A stretch of 64,000 nucleotides of DNA from Taudactylus pleione (lineage: Eukaryota > Chordata > Amphibia > Anura > Myobatrachidae): NCBI GenBank assembly GCA_031769625.1, contig JAUIMM010000188.1:14081501-14145500 (forward strand), read 5' to 3'. Below the pieces are notes generated by a model that was given only the letters and a program-made list of their open reading frames with translations, was not told the origin of the DNA and searched no databases. Positions 1 to 12,844 of the stretch are shown here, piece after piece (position 1 is the first letter of the stretch; each line of letters opens with the position of its first letter). The position numbers and the translations under genes were made by a program.

Positions 1-640
1 AGTGCCAAGCGTGCGCCTGTGTCATAAGTAAAGGGCCGGCTGGCTTGACCGTTAAAGGGTGCTGTAACCCCCGAAAGTACACTCCAGTCCAAACCAAAAA
101 AAAATTATTTTCTGTGTTTGTGAATTGTGTGCGCAGTAGCAGCACGTGCATCAACAAAGTAGTGCCAAGCGTGCGCCTGTGTCATAAGTAAAGGGCCGGC
201 TGGCTTGACCGTTAAAGGGTGCTGTAACCCCCAAAGTACACTCCAGTCCAAACCAAAAAAAAAATTATTTTCTGTGTTTGTGAATTGTGTGCGCAGTAGC
301 CGCACTTGCATCAACAAAGTAGTGCCAAGCGTGCGCCTGTGTCATAAGTAAAGGGCCGGCTGGCTTGACCGTTAAGGGTGCTGTAACCCCCGAAAGTACA
401 CTCCAGTCCAAACCAAAAAAAAAATAATTTTCTGTGTTTGTGAATTGTGTGCGCAGTAGCCGCACGTGCATCAACAAAGTAGTGCCAAGCGTGCGCCTGT
501 GTCATAAGTAAAGGGCCGGCTGGCTTGACCGTTAAGGGTGCTGTAACCTCCGAAAGTACACTCCAGTCCAAACCAAAAAAAAAATTATTTTCTGTGTTTG
601 TGAATTGTGTGCGCAGTAGCTGCACGTGCATCAACAAAGT

Positions 641-3600
641 AGCACCAAGCGTGCGCCTGTGTCATAAGTAAAGGGCCGGCTGGCTTGACCGTTAAGGGTG
701 CTGTAACCTCCGAAAGTACACTCCAGTCCAAACCAAAAAAAAAATTATTTTCTGTGTTTGTGAATTGTGTGCGCAGTAGCCGCACGAGCATCAACAAAGT
801 AGTGCCAAGCGTGCGCCTGTGTCATAAGTAAAGGGCCGGCTGGCTTGACCGTTAAGGGTGCTGTAACCCCCGAAAGTACACTCCAGTTCAAACCAAAAAA
901 AAAATTATTTTCTGTGTTTGTGAATTGTGTGCGCAGTAGCCGCACGTGCATCAACAAAGTAGTGCCAAGCGTGCGCCTGTGTCATAAGTAAAGGGCCGGC
1001 TGGCTTGACAGTTAAAGGGTGCTGTAACCCCCAAAGTACACTCCAGTCCAAACCAAAAAAAAAATTATTTTCTGTGTTTGTGAATTGTGTGCGCAGTAGC
1101 CGCACGTGCATCAACAAAGTAGTGCCAAGCGTGCGCCTGTGTCATAAGTAAAGGGCCGGCTGGCTTGACCATTAAAGGGTGCTGTAACCCCCGAAAGTAC
1201 ACTCCAGTCCAAACCAAAAAAAAATTATTTTCTGTGTTTGTGAATTGTGTGCGCAGTAGCCGCACGTGCATCAACAAAGTAGTGCCAAGCGTGCGCCTGT
1301 GTCATAAGTAAAGGGCCGGCTGGCTTGACCGTTAAGGGTGCTGTAACCTCCGAAAGTACACTCCAGTCCAAACCCAAAAAAAAATTATTTTCTGTGTTTG
1401 TGAATTGTGTGCGCAGTAGCCGCACGAGCATCAACAAAGTAGTGCCAAGCGTGCGCCTGTGTCATAAGTAAAGGGCCGGCTGGCTTGACCGTTAAGGGTG
1501 CTGTAACCCCCGAAAGTACACTCCAGTTCAAACCAAAAAAAAAATTATTTTCTGTGTTTGTGAATTGTGTGCGCAGTAGCCGCACGTGCATCAACAAAGT
1601 AGTGCCAAGCGTGCGCCTGTGTCATAAGTAAAGGGCCGGCTGGCTTGACAGTTAAAGGGTGCTGTAACCCCCAAAGTACACTCCAGTCCAAACCAAAAAA
1701 AAAATTATTTTCTGTGTTTGTGAATTGTGTGCGCAGTAGCCGCACGTGCATCAACAAAGTAGTGCCAAGCGTGCGCCTGTGTCATAAGTAACGGGCCGGC
1801 TGGCTTGACCATTAAAGGGTGCTGTAACCCCCGAAAGTACACTCCAGTCCAAACCAAAAAAAAATTATTTTCTGTGTTTGTGAATTGTGTGCGCAGTAGC
1901 CGCACGTGCATCAACAAAGTAGTGCCAAGCGTGCGCCTGTGTCATAAGTAAAGGGCCGGCTGGCCTGACCGTTAAAGGGTGCTGTAACCCCCGAAAGTAC
2001 ACTCCAGTCCAAACCAAAAAAAAATTATTTTCTGTGTTTGTGAATTGTGTGCGCAGTAGCCGCACGTGCATCAACAAAGTAGTGCCAAGCGTGCGCCTGT
2101 GTCATAAGTAAAGGGCCGGCTGGCTTGACCGTTAAAGGGTGCTGTAACCCCCAAAGTACACTCCAGTCCAAGCCAAAAAAAAAATTATTTTCTGTGTTTG
2201 TGAATTGTGTGCGCAGTAGCCGCACGTGCATCAACAAAGTAGTGCCAAGCGTGCGCCTGTGTCATAAGTAAAGGGCCGGCTGGCTTGACCGTTAAAGGGT
2301 GCTGTAACCCCCGAAAGTACACTCCAATCCAAACCAAAAAAAAATTATTTTCTGTGTTTGTGAATTGTGTGCGCAGTAGCCGCACGTGCATCAACAAAGT
2401 AGTACCAAGCGTGCGCCTGTGTCATAAGTAAAGGGCCGGCTGGCTTGACCGTTAAGGGTGCTGTAACCTCCGAAAGTACACTCCAGTCCAAACCAAAAAA
2501 AAAATTATTTTCTGTGTTTGTGAATTGTGTGCGCAGTAGCCGCACGAGCATCAACAAAGTAGTGCCAAGCGTGCGCCTGTGTCATAAGTAAAGGGCCGGC
2601 TGGCTTGACCGTTAAGGGTGCTGTAACCCCCGAAAGTACACTCCAGTTCAAACCAAAAAAAAAATTATTTTCTGTGTTTGTGAATTGTGTGCGCAGTAGC
2701 CGCACGTGCATCAACAAAGTAGTGCCAAGCGTGCGCCTGTGTCATAAGTAAAGGGCCGGCTGGCTTGACAGTTAAAGGGTGCTGTAACCCCCAAAGTACA
2801 CTCCAGTCCAAACCAAAAAAAAAATTATTTTCTGTGTTTGTGAATTGTGTGCGCAGTAGCCGCACGTGCATCAACAAAGTAGTGCCAAGCGTGCGCCTGT
2901 GTCATAAGTAAAGGGCCGGCTGGCTTGACCATTAAAGGGTGCTGTAACCCCCGAAAGTACACTCCAGTCCAAACCAAAAAAAAATTATTTTCTGTGTTTG
3001 TGAATTGTGTGCGCAGTAGCCGCACGTGCATCAACAAAGTAGTGCCAAGCGTGCGCCTGTGTCATAAGTAAAGGGCCGGCTGGCTTGACCGTTAAGGGTG
3101 CTGTAACCTCCGAAAGTACACTCCAGTCCAAACCCAAAAAAAAATTATTTTCTGTGTTTGTGAATTGTGTGCGCAGTAGCCGCACGAGCATCAACAAAGT
3201 AGTGCCAAGCGTGCGCCTGTGTCATAAGTAAAGGGCCGGCTGACTTGACCGTTAAGGGTGCTGTAACCCCCGAAAGTACACTCCAGTTCAAACCAAAAAA
3301 AAAATTATTTTCTGTGTTTGTGAATTGTGTGCGCAGTAGCCGCACGTGCATCAACAAAGTAGTGCCAAGCGTGCGCCTGTGTCATAAGTAAAGGGCCGGC
3401 TGGCTTGACAGTTAAAGGGTGCTGTAACCCCCAAAGTACACTCCAGTCCAAACCAAAAAAAAAATTATTTTCTGTGTTTGTGAATTGTGTGCGCAGTAGC
3501 CGCACGTGCATCAACAAAGTAGTGCCAAGCGTGCGCCTGTGTCATAAGTAAAGGGCCGGCTGGCTTGACCATTAAAGGGTGCTGTAACCCCCGAAAGTAC

Positions 3601-4160
3601 ACTCCAGTCCAAACCAAAAAAAAATTATTTTCTGTGTTTGTGAATTGTGTGCGCAGTAGCCGCACGTGCATCAACAAAGTAGTGCCAAGCGTGCGCCTGT
3701 GTCATAAGTAAAGGGCCGGCTGGCCTGACCGTTAAAGGGTGCTGTAACCCCCGAAAGTACACTCCAGTCCAAACCAAAAAAAAATTATTTTCTGTGTTTG
3801 TGAATTGTGTGCGCAGTAGCCGCACGTGCATCAACAAAGTAGTGCCAAGCGTGCGCCTGTGTCATAAGTAAAGGGCCGGCTGGCTTGACCGTTAAAGGGT
3901 GCTGTAACCCCCAAAGTACACTCCAGTCCAAGCCAAAAAAAAAATTATTTTCTGTGTTTGTGAATTGTGTGCGCAGTAGCCGCACGTGCATCAACAAAGT
4001 AGTGCCAAGCGTGCGCCTGTGTCATAAGTAAAGGGCCGGCTGGCTTGACCGTTAAAGGGTGCTGTAACCCCCGAAAGTACACTCCAATCCAAACCAAAAA
4101 AAAATTATTTTCTGTGTTTGTGAATTGTGTGCGCAGTAGCCGCACGTGCATCAACAAAGT
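641..4160 (+). repeat. Higher-order block: 11-mer of 1,760 bp, twice
   Basis: Marker variants recur exactly 1,760 bp apart. CGCACGAGC is at 781 and 2,541 and again at 1,421 and 3,181, and TGGCCTGACC is at 1,961 and 3,721. Inside each 11-mer the first four monomers are repeated once (offset 640 bp: the GAGC variant, then CCAGTTCA, then GACAGTTAA, then ACCATTAA), giving the pattern ABCD ABCD EFG. The two copies differ at only a few bases, such as ACGGGCC at 1,791 and TGACTTG at 3,241. This is the signature of recent unequal exchange. Confidence 0.85.
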
Positions 4161-5479
4161 AGTACCAAGCGTGCGCCTGTGTCATAAGTAAAGGGCCGGC
4201 TGGCTTGACCGTTAAGGGTGCTGTAACCTCCGAAAGTACACTCCAGTCCAAACCAAAGTAAAAATTATTTTCTGTGTTTGTGAATTGTGTGCGCAGTAGC
4301 CGCACGTGCATCAACAAAGTAGCGCCAAGCGTGCGCCTGTGTCATAAGTAAAGGGCCGGCTGGCTTGACCATTAAGGGTGCTGTAACCCCCGAAAGTACA
4401 CTCCAGTCCAAACCAAAAAAAAATTATTTTCTGTGTTTGTGAATTGTGTGCGCAGTAGCAGCACGTGCATCAACAAAGTAGTGCCAAGCGTGCGCCTGTG
4501 TCATAAGTAAAGGGCCGGCTGGCTTGACCGTTAACGGGTGCTGTAACCCCCAAAGTACGCTCCAGTCCAAACCAAAAAAAAATTATTTTCTGTGTTTGTG
4601 AATTGTGTGCGCAGTAGCCGCACGTGCATCAACAAAGTAGTGCCAAGCGTGCGCCTGTGTCATAAGTAAAGGGCCGGCTGGCTTGACCGTTAAAGGGTGC
4701 TGTAACCCCCGAAAGAACACTCCAGTCCAAACAAAAAAAAAAATATTTTCTGTGTTTGTGAATTGTGTGCGCAGTAGCCGCACGTGCATCAACAAAGTAG
4801 TGCCAAGCGTGCGCCTGTGTCATAAATAAAGGGCTGGCTGGCTTGACCGTTAAGGGTGCTGTAACTTCCGAAAGTACACTCCAGTCCAAACCAAAAAAAA
4901 AATTATTTTCTGTGTTTGTGAATTGTGTGCGCAGTAGCCGCACGTGCATCAACAAAGTAGTGCCAAGCGTGCGCCTGTGTCATAAGTAAAGGGCCGGCTG
5001 GCTTGACCGTTAAAGGGTGCTGTAACCCCCGAAAGTACACTCCAGTCCAAACCAAAAAAAAAAGTATTTTCTGTGTTTGTGAATTGTGTGCGCAGTAGCC
5101 GCACGTGCATCAACAAAGTAGTGCCAAGCGTGCGCCTGTGTCATAAGTAAAGGGCCGGCTGGCTTGACCATTAAAGGGTGCTGTAACCCCCGAAAGTACA
5201 CTCCAGTCCAAACCAAAAAAAATTTATTTTCTGTGTTTGTGAATTGTGTGCGCAGTAGCCGCACGTGCATCAACAAAGTAGTGCCAAGCGTGCACCTGTG
5301 TCATAAGTAAAGGGCCGGCTGGCTTGACCGTTAAAGGGTGCTGTAACCCCCGAAAGTACACTCCAGTCCAAACCAAAAAAATAAATATTTTCTGTGTTAG
5401 TGAATTGTGTGCGCAGTAGCCGCACGTGCATCAACAAAGTAGTGCCAAGCGTGCGCCTGTGTCATAAGTAAAGGGCCGG

Positions 5480-8400
5480 CTGGCTTGACCGTTAAAGGTT
5501 GCTGTAACCCCCGAAAGTACACTCCAGTCCAAACCAAAAAAAAATTATTTTCTGTGTTTGTGAATTGTGTGCGCAGTAGCAGCACGTGCATCAACAAAGT
5601 AGTGCCAAGCGTGCGCCTGTGTCATAAGTAAAGGGCCGGCTGGCTTGACCGTTAAAGGGTGCTGTAACCCCCGAAAGTACACTCCAGTCCATACCAAAAA
5701 AAATTTATTTTCTGTGTTTGTGAATTGTGTGCGCAGTAGCCGCACGTGCATCAACAAAGTAGTGCCAAGCATGCGCCTGTGTCATAAGTAAAGGGCCGGC
5801 TGGCTTGACCGTTAAAGGGTGCTGTAACCCCCAAAGTACGCTCCAGTCCAAACCAAAAAAAAAATATTTTCTGTGTTTGTGAATTGTGTGCGCAGTAGCC
5901 GCACGTGCATCAACAAAGTAGTGCCAAGCGTGCGCCTGTGTCATAAGTAAAGGGCCGGCTGGCTTGACCGTTAAAGGGTGCTGTAACCCCCGAAAGTACA
6001 CTCCAGTCCAAACCAAAAAAAAATTATTTTCTGTGTTTGTGAATTGTGTGCGCAGTAGCCGCACGTGCATCAACAAAGTAGTGCCAAGCGTGCGCCTGTG
6101 TCATAAGTAAAGGGCTGGCTGGCTTGACCGTTAAGGGTGCTGTAACCTCCGAAAGTACACTCCAGTCCAAACCAAAAAAAAAATTATTTTCTGTGTTTGT
6201 GAATTGTGTGCGCAGTAGCCGCACGTGCATCAACAAAGTAGTGCCAAGCGTGCGCCTGTGTCATAAGTAAAGGGCCGGCTGGCTTGACCGTTAAGGGTGC
6301 TGTAACCCCCGAAAGTACACTCCAGTCCAAACCAAAAAAAAAATAATTTTCTGTGTTTGTGAATTGTGTGCGCAGTAGCCGCACGTGCATCAACAAAGTA
6401 GTGCCAAGCGTGCGCCTGTGTCATAAGTAAAGGGCCGGCTGGCTTGACCGTTAAAGGGTGCTGTAACCCCCGAAAGTACACTCCAATCCAAACCAAAAAA
6501 AAATTATTTTCTGTGTTTGTGAATTGTGTACGCAGTAGCCGCACGTGCATCAACAAAGTAGTACCAAGCGTGCGCCTGTGTCATAAGTAAAGGGCCGGCT
6601 GGCTTGACCGTTAAGGGTGCTGTAACCTCCGAAAGTACACTCCAGTCCAAACCAAAAAAAAAATTATTTTCTGTGTTTGTGAATTGTGTGCGCAGTAGCC
6701 GCACGTGCATCAACAAAGTAGCGCCAAGCGTGCACCTGTGTCATAAGTAAAGGGCCGGCTGGCTTGACCGTTAAAGGGTGCTGTAACCCCCGAAAGTACA
6801 CTCCAGTCCAAACCAAAAAAAAATTATTTTCTGTGTTTGTGAATTGTGTGCGCAGTAGCAGCACGTGCATCAACAAAGTAGTGCCAAGCGTGCGCCTGTG
6901 TCATAAGTAAAGGGCCGGCTGGCTTGACCGTTAACGGGTGCTGTAACCCCCAAAGTACGCTCCAGTCCAAACCCAAAAAAAATTATTTTCTGTGTTTGTG
7001 AATTGTGTGCGCAGTAGCCGCACGTGCATCAACAAAGTAGTGCCAAGTGTGCGCCTGTGTCATAAGTAAAGGGCCGGCTGGCTTGACCGTTAAAGGGTGC
7101 TGTAACCCCCGAAAGAACACTCCAGTCCAAGCCAAAAAAAAAATTATTTTCTGTGTTTGTGAATTGTGTGCGCAGTAGCAGCACGTGCATCAACAAAGTA
7201 GTGCCAAGCGTGCGCCTGTGTCATAAGTAAAGGGCCGGCTGGCTTGACCGTTAAAGGGTGCTGTAACCCCCGAAAGAACACTCCAGTCCAAGCCAAAAAA
7301 AAAATTATTTTCTGTGTTTGTGAATTGTGTGCGCAGTAGCCGCACGTGCATCAACAAAGTAGTGCCAAGCGTGCGCCTGTGTCATAAGTAAAGGGCCGGC
7401 TGGCTTGACCGTTAAAGGGTGCTGTAACCCCCGAAAGTACACTCCAGTCCAAACCAAAAAAAAAAGTATTTTCTGTGTTTGTGAATTGTGTGCGCAGTAG
7501 CCGCACGTGCATCAACAAAGTAGTGCCAAGCGTGCGCCTGTGTCATAAGTAAAGGGCCGGCTGGCTTGACCATTAAAGGGTGCTGTAACCCCCGAAAGTA
7601 CACTCCAGTCCAAACCAAAAAAAAAAGTATTTTCTGTGTTTGTGAATTGTGTGCGCAGTAGCCGCACGTGCATCAACAAAGTAGTGCCAAGCGTGCGCCT
7701 GTGTCATAAGTAAAGGGCCGGCTGGCTTGACCATTAAAGGGTGCTGTAACCCCCGAAAGTACACTCCAGTCCAAACCAAAAAAAATTTATTTTCTGTGTT
7801 TGTGAATTGTGTGCGCAGTAGCCGCACGTGCATCAACAAAGTAGTGCCAAGCGTGCACCTGTGTCATAAGTAAAGGGCCGGCTGGCTTGACCGTTAAAGG
7901 GTGCTGTAACCCCCGAAAGTACACTCCAGTCCAAACCAAAAAAATAAATATTTTCTGTGTTAGTGAATTGTGTGCGCAGTAGCCGCACGTGCATCAACAA
8001 AGTAGTGCCAAGCGTGCGCCTGTGTCATATGTAAAGGGCCGGCTGGCTTGACCGTTAAAGGGTGCTGTAACCCCCGAAAGTACACTCCAGTCCATACCAA
8101 AAAAAATGTATTTTCTGTGTTTGTGAATTGTGTGCGCAGTAGCCGCACGTGCATCAACAAAGTAGTGCCAAGCGTGCGCCTGTGTCATAAGTAAAGGGCC
8201 GGCTGGCTTGACCGTTAAAGGTTGCTGTAACCCCCGAAAGTACACTCCAGTCCAAACCAAAAAAAAATTATTTTCTGTGTTTGTGAATTGTGTGCGCAGT
8301 AGCAGCACGTGCATCAACAAAGTAGTGCCAAGCGTGCGCCTGTGTCATAAGTAAAGGGCCGGCTGGCTTGACCGTTAAAGGGTGCTGTAACCCCCGAAAG

Positions 8401-10925
8401 TACACTCCAGTCCATACCAAAAAAAATTTATTTTCTGTGTTTGTGAATTGTGTGCGCAGTAGCCGCACGTGCATCAACAAAGTAGTGCCAAGCATGCGCC
8501 TGTGTCATAAGTAAAGGGCCGGCTGGCTTGACCGTTAAAGGGTGCTGTAACCCCCAAAGTACGCTCCAGTCCAAACCAAAAAAAAAATATTTTCTGTGTT
8601 TGTGAATTGTGTGCGCAGTAGCCGCACGTGCATCAACAAAGTAGTGCCAAGCGTGCGCCTGTGTCATAAGTAAAGGGCCGGCTGGCTTGACCGTTAAAGG
8701 GTGCTGTAACCCCCGAAAGTACACTCCAGTCCAAACCAAAAAAAAATTATTTTCTGTGTTTGTGAATTGTGTGCGCAGTAGCCGCACGTGCATCAACAAA
8801 GTAGTGCCAAGCGTGCGCCTGTGTCATAAGTAAAGGGCTGGCTGGCTTGACCGTTAAGGGTGCTGTAACCTCCGAAAGTACACTCCAGTCCAAACCAAAA
8901 AAAAAATTATTTTCTGTGTTTGTGAATTGTGTGCGCAGTAGCCGCACGTGCATCAACAAAGTAGTGCCAAGCGTGCGCCTGTGTCATAAGTAAAGGGCCG
9001 GCTGGCTTGACCGTTAAGGGTGCTGTAACCCCCGAAAGTACACTCCAGTCCAAACCAAAAAAAAAATAATTTTCTGTGTTTGTGAATTGTGTGCGCAGTA
9101 GCCGCACGTGCATCAACAAAGTAGTGCCAAGCGTGCGCCTGTGTCATAAGTAAAGGGCCGGCTGGCTTGACCGTTAAAGGGTGCTGTAACCCCCGAAAGT
9201 ACACTCCAATCCAAACCAAAAAAAAATTATTTTCTGTGTTTGTGAATTGTGTACGCAGTAGCCGCACGTGCATCAACAAAGTAGTACCAAGCGTGCGCCT
9301 GTGTCATAAGTAAAGGGCCGGCTGGCTTGACCGTTAAGGGTGCTGTAACCTCCGAAAGTACACTCCAGTCCAAACCAAAAAAAAAATTATTTTCTGTGTT
9401 TGTGAATTGTGTGCGCAGTAGCCGCACGTGCATCAACAAAGTAGCGCCAAGCGTGCGCCTGTGTCATAAGTAAAGGGCCGGCTGGCTTGACCGTTAAGGG
9501 TGCTGTAACCCCCGAAAGTACACTCCAGTCCAAACCAAAAAAAAATTATTTTCTGTGTTTGTGAATTGTGTGCGCAGTAGCAGCACGTGCATCAACAAAG
9601 TAGTGCCAAGCGTGCGCCTGTGTCATAAGTAAAGGGCCGGCTGGCTTGACCGTTAACGGGTGCTGTAACCCCCAAAGTACGCTCCAGTCCAAACCCAAAA
9701 AAAATTATTTTCTGTGTTTGTGAATTGTGTGCGCAGTAGCCGCACGTGCATCAACAAAGTAGTGCCAAGTGTGCGCCTGTGTCATAAGTAAAGGGCCGGC
9801 TGGCTTGACCGTTAAAGGGTGCTGTAACCCCCGAAAGAACACTCCAGTCCAAGCCAAAAAAAAAATTATTTTCTGTGTTTGTGAATTGTGTGCGCAGTAG
9901 CAGCACGTGCATCAACAAAGTAGTGCCAAGCGTGCGCCTGTGTCATAAGTAAAGGGCCGGCTGGCTTGACCGTTAAAGGGTGCTGTAACCCCCGAAAGAA
10001 CACTCCAGTCCAAGCCAAAAAAAAAATTATTTTCTGTGTTTGTGAATTGTGTGCGCAGTAGCCGCACGTGCATCAACAAAGTAGTGCCAAGCGTGCGCCT
10101 GTGTCATAAGTAAAGGGCCGGCTGGCTTGACCGTTAAAGGGTGCTGTAACCCCCGAAAGTACACTCCAGTCCAAACCAAAAAAAAAAGTATTTTCTGTGT
10201 TTGTGAATTGTGTGCGCAGTAGCCGCACGTGCATCAACAAAGTAGTGCCAAGCGTGCGCCTGTGTCATAAGTAAAGGGCCGGCTGGCTTGACCATTAAAG
10301 GGTGCTGTAACCCCCGAAAGTACACTCCAGTCCAAACCAAAAAAAAAAGTATTTTCTGTGTTTGTGAATTGTGTGCGCAGTAGCCGCACGTGCATCAACA
10401 AAGTAGTGCCAAGCGTGCGCCTGTGTCATAAGTAAAGGGCCGGCTGGCTTGACCATTAAAGGGTGCTGTAACCCCCGAAAGTACACTCCAGTCCAAACCA
10501 AAAAAAATTTATTTTCTGTGTTTGTGAATTGTGTGCGCAGTAGCCGCACGTGCATCAACAAAGTAGTGCCAAGCGTGCACCTGTGTCATAAGTAAAGGGC
10601 CGGCTGGCTTGACCGTTAAAGGGTGCTGTAACCCCCGAAAGTACACTCCAGTCCAAACCAAAAAAATAAATATTTTCTGTGTTAGTGAATTGTGTGCGCA
10701 GTAGCCGCACGTGCATCAACAAAGTAGTGCCAAGCGTGCGCCTGTGTCATATGTAAAGGGCCGGCTGGCTTGACCGTTAAAGGGTGCTGTAACCCCCGAA
10801 AGTACACTCCAGTCCATACCAAAAAAAATGTATTTTCTGTGTTTGTGAATTGTGTGCGCAGTAGCCGCACGTGCATCAACAAAGTAGTGCCAAGCGTGCG
10901 CCTGTGTCATAAGTAAAGGGCCGGC
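5480..10925 (+). repeat. Higher-order block: 17-mer of about 2,722 bp, twice
   Basis: The order of monomer variants from about 5,480 to 8,200 is repeated from about 8,203 to 10,925 at an offset of 2,722-2,723 bp, which is 17 monomers. A private variant, GTCATATG instead of GTCATAAG, at 8,026 and 10,748 links the copies. Each copy also carries the GTTAGTGAATTG variant near its end (7,951 and 10,680). Confidence 0.8.
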
Positions 10926-12844
10926 TGGCTTGACCGTTAAAGGGTGCTGTAACCCCCAAAGTACACTGAAGTCCAAGCCAAAAAAAAAATTATTTTCTGT
11001 GTTTGTGAATTGTGTGCGCAGTAGCCGCACGTGCATCAACAAAGTAGTGCCAAGCGTGCGCCTGTGTCATAAGTAAAGGGCCGGCTGGCTTGACCGTTAA
11101 AGGGTGCTGTAACCCCCGAAAGTACACTCCAGTCCAAACCAAAAAAAAAAGTATTTTCTGTGTTTGTGAATTGTGTGCGCAGTAGCCGCACGTGCATCAA
11201 CAAAGTAGTGCCAAGCGTGCGCCTGTGTCATAAGTAAAGGGCCGGCTGGCTTGACCATTAAAGGGTGCTGTAACCCCCGAAAGTACACTCCAGTCCAAAC
11301 CAAAAAAATTTTATTTTCTGTGTTTGTGAATTATGTGCGCAGTAGCCGCACGTGCATCAACAAAGTAGTGCCAAGCGTGCACCTGTGTCATAAGTAAAGG
11401 GCCGGCTGGCTTGACCGTTAAAGGGTGCTGTAACCCCCGAAAGTACACTCCAGTCCAAACCAAAAAAAAAATATTTTCTGTGTTAGTGAATTGTGTGCGC
11501 AGTAGCCGCACGTGCATCAACAAAGTAGTGCCAAGCGTGCGCCTGTGTCATAAGTAAAGGGCCGGCTGGCTTGACCGTTAAAGGGTGCTGTAACCCCCGA
11601 AAGTACACTCCAGTCCATACCAAAAAAAATGTATTTTCTGTGTTTGTGAATTGTGTGCGCAGTAGCCGCACGTGCATCAACAAAGTAGTGCCAAGCGTGC
11701 GCCTGTGTCATAAGTAAAGGGCCGGCTGGCTTGACCGTTAAAGGGTGCTGTAACCCCCAAAGTACACTGAAGTCCAAGCCAAAAAAAAAATTATTTTCTG
11801 TGTTTGTGAATTGTGTGCGCAGTAGCCGCACGTGCATCAACAAAGTAGTGCCAAGCGTGCGCCTGTGTCATAAGTAAAGGGCCGGCTGGCTTGACCGTTA
11901 AAGGTTGCTGTAACCCCCGAAAGTACACTCCAGTCCAAACCAAAAAAAAATTATTTTCTGTGTTTGTGAATTGTGTGCGCAGTAGCAGCACGTGCATCAA
12001 CAAAGTAGTGCCAAGCGTGCGCCTGTGTCATAAGTAAAGGGCCGGCTGGCTTGACCGTTAAAGGGTGCTGTAACCCCCGAAAGTACACTCCAGTCCATAC
12101 CAAAAAAAATTTATTTTCTGTGTTTGTGAATTGTGTGCGCAGTAGCCGCACGTGCATCAACAAAGTAGTGCCAAGCGTGCGCCTGTGTCATAAGTAAAGG
12201 GCCGGCTGGCTTGACCGTTAAAGGGTGCTGTAACCCCCAAAGTACGCTCCAGTCCAAACCAAAAAAAAATTATTTTCTGTGTTTGTGAATTGTGTGCGCA
12301 GTAGCCGCACGTGCATCAACAAAGTAGTGCCAAGCGTGCGCCTGTGTCATAAGTAAAGGGCCGGCTGGCTTGACCGTTAAAGGGTGCTGTAACCCCCGAA
12401 AGTACACTCCAGTCCAAACCAAAAAAAAATTATTTTCTGTGTTTGTGAATTGTGTGCGCAGTAGCCGCACGTGCATCAACAAAGTAGTGCCAAGCGTGCG
12501 CCTGTGTCATAAGTAAAGGGCTGGCTGGCTTGACCGTTAAGGGTGCTGTAACCTCCAAAAGTACACTCCAGTCCAAACCAAAAAAAAAATTATTTTCTGT
12601 GTTTGTGAATTGTGTGCGCAGTAGCAGCACGTGCATCAACAAAGTAGTGCCAAGCGTGCGCCTGTGTCATAAGTAAAGGGCCGGCTGGCTTGACCGTTAA
12701 AGGGTGCTGTAACCCCCAAAGTACACTCCAGTCCAAACCAAAAAAAAAATTATTTTCTGTGTTTGTGAATTGTGTGCGCAGTAGCCGCACGTGCATCAAC
12801 AAAGTAGTGCCAAGCGTGCGCCTGTGTCATAAGTAAAGGGCCGG